Part shown: piece after piece, positions 41,445 through 50,239 of the stretch
How positions within the stretch are numbered: the stretch's first letter is position 1
How the letters are laid out: every line of letters starts with the position of its first letter
NCBI GenBank assembly: GCA_016716635.1
Contig: JADJVZ010000011.1
Coordinates: forward strand, 620,001-684,000
Length of the DNA: 64,000 nt
Direction of reading: 5' to 3'
Source: Micropruina sp.
Lineage (GTDB): Bacteria > Actinomycetota > Actinomycetes > Propionibacteriales > Propionibacteriaceae
Translations under genes and position numbers: made by a program
Notes under the pieces: generated by a model
What the model was told of the DNA's origin: nothing
The model's database searches: none
The model's input: only the letters and a program-made list of their open reading frames with translations

Positions 41445-41450
41445 ATATTG
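41445..41450 (-). promoter_or_regulatory. possible -10 box of ndgR (leaderless)
   Basis: CAATAT on the minus strand ends 6 bases before ATG 41438. Confidence 0.35.
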
Positions 41451-41473
41451 CCGTCTCGCGTGTTGGAAAGCAA

Positions 41474-41490
41474 GTTCCTAGACTAAGAAC
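41474..41490. promoter_or_regulatory. 17-bp palindrome upstream of leuC, candidate NdgR site
   Basis: GTTCCTAGACTAAGAAC is symmetric except for one off-centre pair and the central base. It lies between ndgR and leuC and contains TAGACT, a possible -10 box for leuCD, so a bound protein could block the promoter. Confidence 0.5.
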
Positions 41491-41533
41491 ATCGACGGCG
41501 AGTTTATCGCTGGGATGACGTGAGGAGGATCGG

Positions 41534-42931
41534 ATGGGCAAGACCCTCAGTGACAAGGTATGGGAGAGCCACGTCGTTCATGCGGCACCCGGCGAGCCCG
41601 ACCTGCTCTACATCGACATTCAGCTGGTTCACGAGGTCACCAGCCCCCAGGCCTTCGACGGCTTGCGGTTGGCCGGACGCGGCGTCCGCCGCCCCGAGCT
41701 GACCCTGGCAACCGAGGACCACAACACCCCGACCGAGAACATCTTTGCGCCGATCGCCGATCCGGTCTCGAAGCTCCAGGTCGACACCTTGCGGGCGAAC
41801 GCCGCCGAGTTCGGCGTGCGCATCCATTCGCTCGGCGATAAGGACCAGGGCGTCGTCCACATCATTGGCCCCCAGCTCGGCATCACTCAGCCCGGCCTCA
41901 CGATGGTCTGTGGCGACTCTCACACCTCCACCCACGGCGCGTTCGGCGCCCTCGCGTTCGGCATCGGCACCTCGGAGGTCGAGCACGTGCTCGCCACCCA
42001 GACGCTGCCGCAGTCGCGCCCCAAGACCATGGCCGTGACGGTCACGGGTGATCTGCCCGACGGCGTCACTCCCAAGGATCTGGTGCTGGCCCTCATCGCC
42101 AAGGTCGGCACAGGCGGCGGGCAGGGCTACATCGTGGAGTACCGCGGCGACGCGATCTCGAAGATGTCCATGGAAGGTCGCATGACGATCTGCAACATGA
42201 GCATCGAGTGGGGCGCCAAGGCGGGCATGATCGCGCCGGATCAGATCACCTTCGATTACCTCAAGGGACGCCCGCACGCGCCCGAGGGCGCCGATTGGGA
42301 CGCCGCGGTCGCCTACTGGAGCACGCTCTACACCGACCCGGATGCGGTCTTCGATGCCGAGGTGCACCTCGACGCCACCGCGCTGGCGCCGTTCGTCACC
42401 TGGGGCACCAACCCGGGTCAGGGGGTGCCGCTCTCGGCCACCGTCCCCAACCCGTCGGACTTCCACAACCCCGTCGATCGGGCCGCCGCCGAGAAGGCGC
42501 TCGCCTACATGGGCCTCACTGCGGGCACGCCGATGCGCGAGATTCCCGTCGACACCGTCTTTCTCGGGTCCTGCACCAACGGACGTATCGAGGACCTGCG
42601 GCTCGCCGCGTCCATCCTCAAGGGCCACAAGGTTGCCGATAGCGTCCGGATGCTCGTCGTGCCGGGTTCGGCGCGGGTGCGTGTCCAGGCCATGTCCGAG
42701 GGCCTCGACAAGGTGTTCACCGACGCTGGCGCCGAATGGCGCGAGGCGGGCTGCTCGATGTGTCTAGGCATGAACCCCGACCAACTGAAGCCGGGGGAGC
42801 GCAGCGCGTCGACCTCGAACCGCAACTTCGAAGGACGCCAGGGCAAGGGTGGTCGCACTCACCTGGTGTCGCCGCCGGTCGCCGCCGCGACCGCGATCAC
42901 CGGTCGGCTCGCCGCCCCCGCGGATCTCTGA
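41534..42931 (+). CDS. leuC: 3-isopropylmalate dehydratase, large subunit
   Basis: A 465-residue aconitase-family subunit of leucine synthesis that isomerises 2- to 3-isopropylmalate. The [4Fe-4S] ligands are C347 (GSCTNG), C407 and C410 (CSMCLG). VCGDSHTSTHGAFGALAFG and STSNRNFEGRQG are substrate motifs. GAGGAG precedes ATG 41534. leuD follows 10 bases later. Because CimA is present, LeuCD may also isomerise citramalate for isoleucine, as in other citramalate-pathway organisms. Confidence 0.97.
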   Translation: MGKTLSDKVWESHVVHAAPGEPDLLYIDIQLVHEVTSPQAFDGLRLAGRGVRRPELTLATEDHNTPTENIFAPIADPVSKLQVDTLRANAAEFGVRIHSLGDKDQGVVHIIGPQLGITQPGLTMVCGDSHTSTHGAFGALAFGIGTSEVEHVLATQTLPQSRPKTMAVTVTGDLPDGVTPKDLVLALIAKVGTGGGQGYIVEYRGDAISKMSMEGRMTICNMSIEWGAKAGMIAPDQITFDYLKGRPHAPEGADWDAAVAYWSTLYTDPDAVFDAEVHLDATALAPFVTWGTNPGQGVPLSATVPNPSDFHNPVDRAAAEKALAYMGLTAGTPMREIPVDTVFLGSCTNGRIEDLRLAASILKGHKVADSVRMLVVPGSARVRVQAMSEGLDKVFTDAGAEWREAGCSMCLGMNPDQLKPGERSASTSNRNFEGRQGKGGRTHLVSPPVAAATAITGRLAAPADL

Positions 42932-42941
42932 GGAGACAACG

Positions 42942-43547
42942 ATGGACAAGTTCACCACCCACACCGGCACGGCCGTCCCGCTGCGCGAGAGCAACGTCGA
43001 CACCGACCAGATCATCCCCGCGGTCTACCTCAAGCGCGTGACCCGCAGTGGTTTCGAGGACGGGCTGTTCGCCGCCTGGCGCAACGCGCCTGACTTCGTC
43101 CTGAACAACCAGGCCTACACCAAGGGGTCGATCCTCATCGCCGGCCCCGACTTCGGCACCGGCTCCTCCCGCGAGCACGCCGTCTGGGCGCTGCAGAACT
43201 ACGGCTTCAAGGTCGTCATCGGCAGCCGCTTCGGCGACATCTTCCGGGGCAACTCGGGCAAGGCCGGTCTTGTCATCGCCGAGGTCAGCCAGGACGTGGT
43301 GGATCAGCTGTGGGCGATCGCCGAGAGCGAGCCGGGTATCGCGTTCACGGTCGACCTGCGCCACAAGACCATCGAGGCACAAGACGAGGTGTTCGAGTTC
43401 GCCATCGACGATTACACCCGGCACCGTCTCTTGGAGGGCCTCGACGACATCGGTTTGACCCTTCGCCACGAAGAGGCGATCACGGCGTTCGAGGCCAAGC
43501 GTCCGTCCTTCTTGCCCAAGACCCTGCCCGCGCGGGTCGCTGACTGA
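42942..43547 (+). CDS. leuD: 3-isopropylmalate dehydratase, small subunit
   Basis: A 201-residue swivelling subunit that completes the active site of LeuC. NVDTDQIIPAVYLKR and GPDFGTGSSREHAVWAL are the family signatures, and the latter binds the substrate. TGAGGAGA lies before ATG 42942. It ends the leuCD operon; a weak hairpin (43557-43571) follows. Confidence 0.97.
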   Translation: MDKFTTHTGTAVPLRESNVDTDQIIPAVYLKRVTRSGFEDGLFAAWRNAPDFVLNNQAYTKGSILIAGPDFGTGSSREHAVWALQNYGFKVVIGSRFGDIFRGNSGKAGLVIAEVSQDVVDQLWAIAESEPGIAFTVDLRHKTIEAQDEVFEFAIDDYTRHRLLEGLDDIGLTLRHEEAITAFEAKRPSFLPKTLPARVAD

Positions 43548-43556
43548 CAGATTTTC

Positions 43557-43571
43557 GGACGTGGGGCGTCC
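43557..43571 (+). terminator. weak hairpin after leuD
   Basis: GGACG/CGTCC with a 5-base loop, 9 bases after the leuD stop; no T tract. Confidence 0.25.
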
Positions 43572-43600
43572 AGGGACTTCGCAGGAACGGTCGCCGACAC

Positions 43601-43606
43601 TAGATT
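43601..43606 (+). promoter_or_regulatory. -10 box of plsC
   Basis: TAGATT, 22 bases before ATG 43629; the short leader contains TTGAGGAGG. Confidence 0.5.
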
Positions 43607-43628
43607 GTCGGTGACCTTGAGGAGGCCC

Positions 43629-44387
43629 ATGATTCAGCCCTACGACGGACGGGCCAAGCGTCCGCTGCGCAAGGTCAACCACGAGGACGCCACCCCTTTT
43701 TACGGGCGGATCGCCAAGGGGTTCGGCTGGCTGATGCGGCGCACGTCCAAACAGGACTGGGGTCCCATGGACGCCATCCCGGAAACCGGGCCGCTGCTGG
43801 TGTGTCCGAACCACATCTCGAACTACGATCCGCCCGCGATCGGCCACTTCTTGATGTGGTCGGGGCGGTTTCCGTACTACCTGGCCAAAGAAGAGGTCTT
43901 CAAGGTGCCGTTCGTCGGTTGGGTGGCGCGCGGCTGCGACATGATCCCGGTGGCCCGGCACAGCTCCCAGGCCGCGGAGGCCCTCGTGGCAGCCAAGAAA
44001 GGCCTGGACCAGGGCAAATGCATGGTCATCTACCCGGAGGGCAAGCGGACGCGCGACCCGGAGCTGTGGCCGATGACCGGACGGAACGGCGCCGCTCGCC
44101 TGGCGCTGACCACCCGGACCCCCGTGATTCCGGTGGGGCAGTGGGGGGCGCAAGAGGTGATGCCCCCGGGCGAGAAGGGGTTTCACTTCATTCCGCGCCG
44201 GACGATGCACGTGATGGCCGGGCCGCCTGTCGAGCTGTCGGACCTGTATTCCGACAACCCCAACGGGGCGGCGCTCAACGAGGCCACGAAGCGCATCATG
44301 GACGCGATCACGACCCTCGTCATCGAGGTGCGCGGCGAGCCGGCGCCCGAAGGACGTTGGGATACTCGAGCGGGCGCTCGCATCTAG
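43629..44387 (+). CDS. plsC: 1-acyl-sn-glycerol-3-phosphate acyltransferase
   Basis: A 252-residue acyltransferase that makes phosphatidic acid. The catalytic NHxxxxD motif is NHISNYD and the glycerol-phosphate motif is YPEGKRT. An FxxR-like VFKVPFVGW block lies between them. A strong GAGGAGG ribosome site precedes ATG 43629; a longer frame from 43605 would start inside the promoter. It is 19 bases before ddl, but ddl has its own promoter. Confidence 0.93.
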   Translation: MIQPYDGRAKRPLRKVNHEDATPFYGRIAKGFGWLMRRTSKQDWGPMDAIPETGPLLVCPNHISNYDPPAIGHFLMWSGRFPYYLAKEEVFKVPFVGWVARGCDMIPVARHSSQAAEALVAAKKGLDQGKCMVIYPEGKRTRDPELWPMTGRNGAARLALTTRTPVIPVGQWGAQEVMPPGEKGFHFIPRRTMHVMAGPPVELSDLYSDNPNGAALNEATKRIMDAITTLVIEVRGEPAPEGRWDTRAGARI

Positions 44388-44393
44388 GCCCGG

Positions 44394-44399
44394 TAGGCT
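44394..44399 (+). promoter_or_regulatory. -10 box of ddl (leaderless)
   Basis: TAGGCT ends 7 bases before GTG 44407. Confidence 0.6.
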
Positions 44400-44406
44400 G
44401 ACCGGC

Positions 44407-45534
44407 GTGACGAACCAGACCCCCGCACCGGTCCGCGTAGCCCTCATCTTCGGTGGCGTGAGCCCCGAACACGATGTGTCCTGCCTCACCGCCGGCGGCG
44501 TAGCGCGGGCGATTGATTCGGCCCGCTTCGAGGTCGTCGGTATCGGAATCACCCCGAGCGGACGCTGGGTTCAGGTCCCGGTCGAGGAGATCAAACGCTT
44601 CGAGGTGGTCGACCATCGTCTGCCACGTTTGGACGAAGAGCGTCCGACCGCCCTCGTGATGGCTGGCCCGGAGCACACCGCCCAGGTGGCCACCCGCACG
44701 TCCGACGGTTTCGTCGACCTCCACGAGTTCGATGTGGCGTTTGCGCTGTTACACGGGCCCTTCGGCGAGGACGGCACCATTCAGGGCCTGTTCGAGATGC
44801 TGGGCGTCCGCTACGTGGGGTCCGGCGTGGCGGCGAGCGCCATCGGCATGGACAAAGACCTCATGAAGCGCTCCATGGCTGCGGCCGGGCTGCCGGTGGG
44901 GCCGTGTGTCGCCATCACCACCCAGCAATGGGAACATGAGCGCCAAGAGGTCTACGACGCCATCGAAGCGTTGGACTATCCGCTGTACGTGAAGCCCGCG
45001 CGGGGCGGTTCGAGCCTCGGCATCACCCGGGTCACCGACATCGCCGATCTCCGCGCCGCCATCGAGTTCGCGCAGACCTTCGACCCGAAGGTGATCGTCG
45101 AGGAAGGCTTCGGCGCGGTCCGTGAGATCGAGGTGGCCGTGCTCGGCGGGCACGACCGCGGGCTGCCCCGCACCAGCGTGCCCGGGGAGATCGTGATGGA
45201 CACCGAGGACAAGTTCTACGACTACGAGGCCAAATACACCCCCGAAGAGCAGGTGCGCCTCGACGTGCCCGCAGTCCTCCCGGAGCGGGTCGCCTCCGAG
45301 GTGCGGCGCCTTGCCGGGCTGACCTTCTCGGTGATGGGCGTCGAGGGCCTTGCCCGCATCGACACCTTCGTCGACGCCGATAGCCATGTCTGGATCAACG
45401 AACTCAACACCATGCCCGGATTTACGACGTCGTCGATGTTCCCCAAGCTGTGGGGCGCGACGGGGCTGGCGTATCCCGAGCTGATCGCGGATCTGATCGA
45501 TCAGGCCATGACGCGTCCGATGGGGCTGCGCTGA
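44407..45534 (+). CDS. ddl: D-alanine--D-alanine ligase
   Basis: A 375-residue ATP-grasp enzyme that makes the D-Ala-D-Ala end of peptidoglycan precursors. FGGVSPEHDVS is the N-terminal D-alanine site; LHGPFGEDGTIQG, KPARGGSSLGIT and the metal site WINELNTMPGF follow. EDKFYDYEAKY carries the tyrosine of the omega loop typical of D-Ala-D-Ala rather than D-Ala-D-Lac ligases. The stop overlaps the thiL start by one base, so the two are an operon. Confidence 0.97.
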   Translation: MTNQTPAPVRVALIFGGVSPEHDVSCLTAGGVARAIDSARFEVVGIGITPSGRWVQVPVEEIKRFEVVDHRLPRLDEERPTALVMAGPEHTAQVATRTSDGFVDLHEFDVAFALLHGPFGEDGTIQGLFEMLGVRYVGSGVAASAIGMDKDLMKRSMAAAGLPVGPCVAITTQQWEHERQEVYDAIEALDYPLYVKPARGGSSLGITRVTDIADLRAAIEFAQTFDPKVIVEEGFGAVREIEVAVLGGHDRGLPRTSVPGEIVMDTEDKFYDYEAKYTPEEQVRLDVPAVLPERVASEVRRLAGLTFSVMGVEGLARIDTFVDADSHVWINELNTMPGFTTSSMFPKLWGATGLAYPELIADLIDQAMTRPMGLR

Positions 45535-46478
45535 TGGCGACCGAGCGCCTCGGCGAGTTTGAACTGATCGACGCCATCACCGCCGGGCTGCCGACGTCGC
45601 CCGCGATCGTGCTGGGCCCGGGCGACGACAGTGCGGTGTTCCGCGTCGAAGGCGATGCCGCGATTTCGACCGACGCCATCGTCGAAGGCGTCCACTTCCG
45701 GCGCGACTGGTCCGGCCCGCACGATGTCGGACGCAAGGTCGTCGCCGCCGCCGTCGCCGACCTGGAGGCCATGGGCGCCCGTCCGGTCACGTTGGTGATC
45801 GCGATGTCGGTGCCCCCGGAGCTGGACCAGGCCTGGGTGCTGGAGTGCGCCAAGGGCATCCGTGACGAATGCGCGACCATCGGCATCGTCTTGGCTGGTG
45901 GGGACATGACCCGCTCCAAAGAAATCATGCTGACGGCCACGGTGGTCGGCGACTTCGGCGGCCGGGCCCCCGTGACTCGGGCTGGAGCGCGTCCCGGCGA
46001 CGTGGTGGCCGTCATCGGCCGTCTCGGCATGGCCGCTGCTGGCCTGGCCGTGCTCGGGCGCGGCTTCCGCTCACCCCGCGCGGTGGTGTTGGCCTTCCGA
46101 GTTCCCGAGCCGCCCTACGGGCAGGGCATCGTGGCCGCGGAGTCGGGCGCCACCTCGATGATCGACGTCTCGGACGGTCTGCTGGCCGACCTCGGTCACA
46201 TCGCGAAGGCGTCGGGGGTGGGCATCGATCTGGATTCGTCGAAGCTTGAGGTCTCCGAGCCGCAAAAGACCGTCGCGGCCGCGATCGGTGGCGGGGATCC
46301 GTTGAGCTACATCCTCGCCGGCGGGGACGACCATGCGCTGGTTGCCACCTTCCCGTCCGCTCGCGTTCCGGAGGGTTGGACGGTCATCGGGAAGGTCACC
46401 GACCAGGGCGCCGGGACGGTTCTCGTCGACAGCGCCCCCTGGACAGGTCCGACGGGCTACCAGCACTTTTCGAGGTAG
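45534..46478 (+). CDS. thiL: thiamine-monophosphate kinase
   Basis: A 314-residue kinase of the PurM-like fold that makes thiamine pyrophosphate from thiamine monophosphate. GPGDDSAVF, STDAIVEGVHF and AGGDMTRS supply metal- and ATP-binding aspartates; MIDVSDGLLADL and AGGDDHAL close the site. ATG 45534 overlaps the ddl stop (TGATG). The length is normal. Confidence 0.95.
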   Translation: MATERLGEFELIDAITAGLPTSPAIVLGPGDDSAVFRVEGDAAISTDAIVEGVHFRRDWSGPHDVGRKVVAAAVADLEAMGARPVTLVIAMSVPPELDQAWVLECAKGIRDECATIGIVLAGGDMTRSKEIMLTATVVGDFGGRAPVTRAGARPGDVVAVIGRLGMAAAGLAVLGRGFRSPRAVVLAFRVPEPPYGQGIVAAESGATSMIDVSDGLLADLGHIAKASGVGIDLDSSKLEVSEPQKTVAAAIGGGDPLSYILAGGDDHALVATFPSARVPEGWTVIGKVTDQGAGTVLVDSAPWTGPTGYQHFSR

Positions 46479-46492
46479 TCGCACCAGCCCTG

Positions 46493-46565
46493 CATCCGTC
46501 CCGCCCCGTCTTCTGAAAGTCGACCCCGCCCAGCGGATTCGTGGGGGAAAGGGGCGGGTGGGATG
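46493..46565 (+). terminator. possible long-range hairpin after thiL
   Basis: CATCCGTCCCGCCCC (46493-46507) is complementary at 13 of 15 positions to 46551-46565, with a 43-base loop. It has no T tract; a terminator is only a guess. Nothing else is seen between thiL and the ftsK promoter. Confidence 0.25.
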
Positions 46566-46661
46566 TGTGGGACGGCAATCGAGAATGCTTGGTCGAGCCT
46601 CGGGGGCCATGCGATCGGGCGGCACACGGCGTGGTTTCGGAGCATTGAGCTAACTGTGTCG

Positions 46662-46667
46662 TAGCCT
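46662..46667 (+). promoter_or_regulatory. -10 box of ftsK (leaderless)
   Basis: TAGCCT ends 6 bases before ATG 46674. Confidence 0.6.
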
Positions 46668-46673
46668 CAGCCC

Positions 46674-49088
46674 ATGGCGACCCGTGCGTCTTCCCCCTCA
46701 CGGTCGCGGTCGAGCTCACCGGCTCGACCGGCGGCTACCCGTGGGTCGGGAAGTAAGAACTCGAAGCGGCGACCGGCGAAGAAGTCTTCGCCGGGATTTT
46801 TTGCCGCCCTCGGACGCGGCCTCACCGCCGTGTGGATGGGCCTGGCTCGAGGGCTCGGCGGCTTCGCGCGCGCCATCGGCCACGGCGCCCGCGATCTCGA
46901 TCCCGCGCTGCGGCGCGACGGTGCGGGTCTCACCCTGGTCGTGATGGCGCTTGTTGTCGCGTCCGAGTTCTGGTTCGGCCTGCCCCAGCCGGTCGGCACG
47001 TGGCTGCACATCGGCGTCGCCACGATCTTTGGCTCGGCCAGCGTGGTCTTGCCCCTGGTGCTGATGCTGATGGCCTGGCGCACGCTGCGACACCCCGATC
47101 ACAACGGCCCGGCCGGTCGCCAAGCCGTCGGTTGGACGACCGCCTCTCTTGGCTTTCTCGGGCTGGTGCATATCGCGCACGGCCTGCCGCGCCTGAAGAA
47201 CCCGGAGGCGATTCGCGAGGCGGGAGGCATGCTCGGCTTCATCGCTTCCAGCTTCGCCGTCGACCTGCTGACCGTCTGGGTGACGATTCCGCTGCTGTTG
47301 CTGATCACCGTCTTCGGTGTGCTGGTCATCGTCGGGGTGCCGCTGCGCGAAGTGCCGCAGAAGTTCGCCGACCTCCGCGCCGCCATGCCGAAGCGCCCCG
47401 ATCCGAAGATCGAATACGGCGTCGAGCGTCCTTACGACACGCCCCTCATCGAGGATCCGCTGCCCTACGACGAGCCTGAACCCGAGCCCGAGGAGGTATT
47501 CGACGTCGACTTTGGCGGCGAGCGTCCGACGATGGTGGCCGGCAAGGCAAAGAAGGCCGAGTTGGAGCCCCCGGAGCACGTCTCGGGTCCGACGGGCGCC
47601 GAGCAGTTGACGCTCACGGGCGACGTCCAATACGTCCTGCCCGATTCGGCGCTGCTGAAGCCAGGCTCTGTTCCCAAGGCCCGTTCGGCCGCCAATGATG
47701 CCGTCGTGGCCAGCCTCACCGAGGTGCTCAAGCAGTTCGAGATTGACGCCACTGTCACGGGCTACACCCGCGGCCCGACGGTCACCCGGTACGAGGTCGA
47801 GCTCGGCACCGCCGTGAAGGTCGAGAAGGTCACCGCCTTGTCGCGCAACATCTCCTACGCCGTCGCCTCGGCGGACGTCCGCATCTTGTCCCCGATCCCT
47901 GGCAAGTCGGCTATTGGCATCGAGATCCCCAACTCCGACAAGGAGATTGTTTCGCTGGGCGACGTTCTGCGCTCGACCAAGGCCCGCAACGACCACCACC
48001 CGATGACCTTCGGTCTCGGCAAGGACGTCGAGGGCGGCTTCGTGCTGGCCAACGTCACCAAGATGCCGCACCTGCTGGTCGCGGGCGCGACCGGGTCGGG
48101 CAAGTCCAGCTTCGTCAACTCCCTCATCACCTCGGTCATCATGCGGGCTACGCCGGACGAGGTGCGCATGATGTTGGTCGATCCGAAGCGGGTCGAGCTC
48201 ACGCACTACGAGGGCGTCCCGCACCTGGTCACGCCGATCATCACCTCGGCCAAGAAGGCCGCCGAGGCGCTGCAGTGGGTGGTCCGCGAGATGGACGCCC
48301 GCTACGACGATCTTTCCGCGTTCGGCTTCCGGCACGTGGACGATTTCAATAAGGCCGTCCGCGCGGGTGCGGTGAAGCTGCCCCCGGGCTCCGAGCGCGT
48401 CCTGGCGCCGTACCCGTACCTGCTAGTGATCGTGGACGAGCTCGCCGACCTCATGATGGTGGCCCCCCGCGATGTCGAGGATTCGATCGTCCGCATCACG
48501 CAGTTGGCCCGCGCGGCCGGTATTCATCTGGTGCTGGCGACTCAGCGTCCGTCCACGGACGTGGTCACCGGCCTGATCAAGGCCAACGTGCCCTCGCGGT
48601 TGGCGTTCGCGACGTCGTCCATGACCGACAGCCGCGTCATTTTGGATACTCCCGGTGCTGAAAAGCTCGTGGGTCAAGGCGACGCCTTGTTCTTGCCGAT
48701 GGGGCAGAGCAAGCCGCTGCGCGTCCAAGGCGCTTGGGTGACCGAGAACGAGATCCGCAACGTCGTGAAGTCCGTTTCTGAGCAACTGGCCCCGCAGTTC
48801 CGCGAGGACATCGCCGCCCCGCCGGATTCGTCCAAGGCCGTCGCGGAGGACATCGGCGACGACCTGGAGCTCGTCCTGGAGGCCGCCCAGCTCGTGGTGA
48901 ACCTGCAACTGGGTTCGACGTCGATGCTGCAACGCAAGCTGCGGGTTGGCTTTGCCAAGGCCGGACGCCTGATGGACATCCTCGAAACCCGCGGGGTGGT
49001 GGGACCCTCGGAAGGCTCCAAGCCGCGCGAGGTGCTCGTCAAGCCGGACGACCTCGACGAGGTGCTGCTCAACCTCCGCGAGGGGTAG
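46674..49088 (+). CDS. ftsK: DNA translocase FtsK/SpoIIIE
   Basis: An 804-residue septal DNA pump. The N-terminus is a basic Ser/Arg/Lys-rich stretch, followed by four or five membrane helices to about residue 215, an acidic linker (EPEPEEVFDVDF), then the motor. Walker A GATGSGKSS has its lysine at K477; Walker B is LLVIVDELADLMM. The C-terminal gamma winged helix (LRVGFAKAGRLMDILETRGVVG), which reads KOPS sequences, is intact. ATG 46674 is set by the -10 box 6 bases upstream. Confidence 0.97.
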   Translation: MATRASSPSRSRSSSPARPAATRGSGSKNSKRRPAKKSSPGFFAALGRGLTAVWMGLARGLGGFARAIGHGARDLDPALRRDGAGLTLVVMALVVASEFWFGLPQPVGTWLHIGVATIFGSASVVLPLVLMLMAWRTLRHPDHNGPAGRQAVGWTTASLGFLGLVHIAHGLPRLKNPEAIREAGGMLGFIASSFAVDLLTVWVTIPLLLLITVFGVLVIVGVPLREVPQKFADLRAAMPKRPDPKIEYGVERPYDTPLIEDPLPYDEPEPEPEEVFDVDFGGERPTMVAGKAKKAELEPPEHVSGPTGAEQLTLTGDVQYVLPDSALLKPGSVPKARSAANDAVVASLTEVLKQFEIDATVTGYTRGPTVTRYEVELGTAVKVEKVTALSRNISYAVASADVRILSPIPGKSAIGIEIPNSDKEIVSLGDVLRSTKARNDHHPMTFGLGKDVEGGFVLANVTKMPHLLVAGATGSGKSSFVNSLITSVIMRATPDEVRMMLVDPKRVELTHYEGVPHLVTPIITSAKKAAEALQWVVREMDARYDDLSAFGFRHVDDFNKAVRAGAVKLPPGSERVLAPYPYLLVIVDELADLMMVAPRDVEDSIVRITQLARAAGIHLVLATQRPSTDVVTGLIKANVPSRLAFATSSMTDSRVILDTPGAEKLVGQGDALFLPMGQSKPLRVQGAWVTENEIRNVVKSVSEQLAPQFREDIAAPPDSSKAVAEDIGDDLELVLEAAQLVVNLQLGSTSMLQRKLRVGFAKAGRLMDILETRGVVGPSEGSKPREVLVKPDDLDEVLLNLREG

Positions 49089-49233
49089 CCCTCATCCCAG
49101 GGTGGCGCACCCACTGCTGACCTGGAGCACCCCGACCCCTGGTCGAAACCCACGCGGGCCTGGGAGATCACTCTGGTCCCGGCAGGTGCCGCCGGAGGTG
49201 CACTCCTTGCCTGTCTGGTCTTCAGCGGTTGCG

Positions 49234-50169
49234 TCAACCGCTGATCTGGCGCATCGCCCTCTGGTGAGTCAGCGGGGCGACACCGAACTGGCGCCGAAAG
49301 TGCTTGCGCAACAGGTCTGCTGACCCGAACCCCACATCGTGCGCGACGCCTTCGACCGTGCGGTCGGTGGTTTCCAGCAGCTCTTGAGCCGCAAGCACGC
49401 GAGCCCTGGTGAGCCACGCGATCGGACCGACCCCTGTCTCATTGAGAAAGTGCCGCGAGGTCGTGCGCTCGGTCAAATGCGCCGCCCGCGCGATCTCGCC
49501 GAGCGTCCACGGGTGGGCCAAATCTCCCAGCATGGCCTGCTGAACCTCTTCCAATGCGCCTGGCGCTGCCACCCGAACCGGGGCGACGAACTGCGCCTGC
49601 GTCCCTGGCCGGTGCGCTGGCGTGACCATCGAACGGGCTACCTCCGCAGCCACATGGCTGCCTTGAAACTGGCGGGTGAGTTCGAGGAGCAAGTCTGTGC
49701 CAGCCGACACTCCTGCAGACGTCCAGGTCTGGTCCCTTCCCGCGTACAGAACATTGGGGGAGACCCGGACACGTGGGTAGCGGCGCGCGAAGGTTTCGCA
49801 CCACCGCCAGTGGGTCGTCGCCTCGATGCCGTCGAGCAACCCGGTCGAGCCGAACACGAAGGCTCCGGTGCACAGGCTGGCGACCACTGACCCGTCGGTG
49901 ACCGCCCGTTCGATCGCGTCGACCACGCTGCCGTCGGGATCGATTCCCGGGCGCAGTTGGCCGGGGATGACGACGAGGTCAGCGCGCACGGAGTCGAGGC
50001 CTGCATCGGGGTGGACTGATATGGCGCCGATGCGAATGCCGTCCCCCTTGCCATGCAACCGGACGGTGGTGGCGGGGAGCCCGTGCGCCGTCCGGTCCCC
50101 AAAGACTTCCAGCGCGACCGCGATGTCGTAGGGGCGCGAGTTTTCGTCGACGAGGACGGCGATCTGCAT
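49234..50169 (-). CDS. GlxA/FtrA-type AraC family regulator
   Basis: A 311-residue protein with an N-terminal DJ-1/PfpI-like domain and a C-terminal AraC helix-turn-helix pair. ASLCTGAFVFGSTGLLDG contains the nucleophile-elbow cysteine often kept in GlxA proteins, and the regulator part runs from LGEIARAAHLTERTTSRHF to QFGVAPLTHQR. TAACAT 6 bases before ATG 50169 suggests a leaderless start. It is divergent from an isochorismatase fusion gene, which is probably its target. Confidence 0.9.
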   Translation of the reverse strand: MQIAVLVDENSRPYDIAVALEVFGDRTAHGLPATTVRLHGKGDGIRIGAISVHPDAGLDSVRADLVVIPGQLRPGIDPDGSVVDAIERAVTDGSVVASLCTGAFVFGSTGLLDGIEATTHWRWCETFARRYPRVRVSPNVLYAGRDQTWTSAGVSAGTDLLLELTRQFQGSHVAAEVARSMVTPAHRPGTQAQFVAPVRVAAPGALEEVQQAMLGDLAHPWTLGEIARAAHLTERTTSRHFLNETGVGPIAWLTRARVLAAQELLETTDRTVEGVAHDVGFGSADLLRKHFRRQFGVAPLTHQRAMRQISG

Positions 50170-50175
50170 GGCGAA

Positions 50176-50181
50176 ATGTTA
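50176..50181 (-). promoter_or_regulatory. -10 box of the GlxA-type regulator (leaderless)
   Basis: TAACAT on the minus strand ends 6 bases before ATG 50169. Confidence 0.5.
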
Positions 50182-50239
50182 TCGAACGCTGTCGTCTCCG
50201 CCACTGTTGCTCGTCGACGCCAACGAGTGGACTCAAGTC

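Noticed and set aside
43605..43613. Second PafBC-type promoter before plsC
   Set aside because: TTGTCGGTG is present, but no TANNNT follows after 8 bases; the bases belong to the plsC leader.
46716..48335. 539-codon minus-strand frame inside ftsK
   Set aside because: Arg/Gly/Asp/His-rich translation without domains, fully antisense to a conserved gene.
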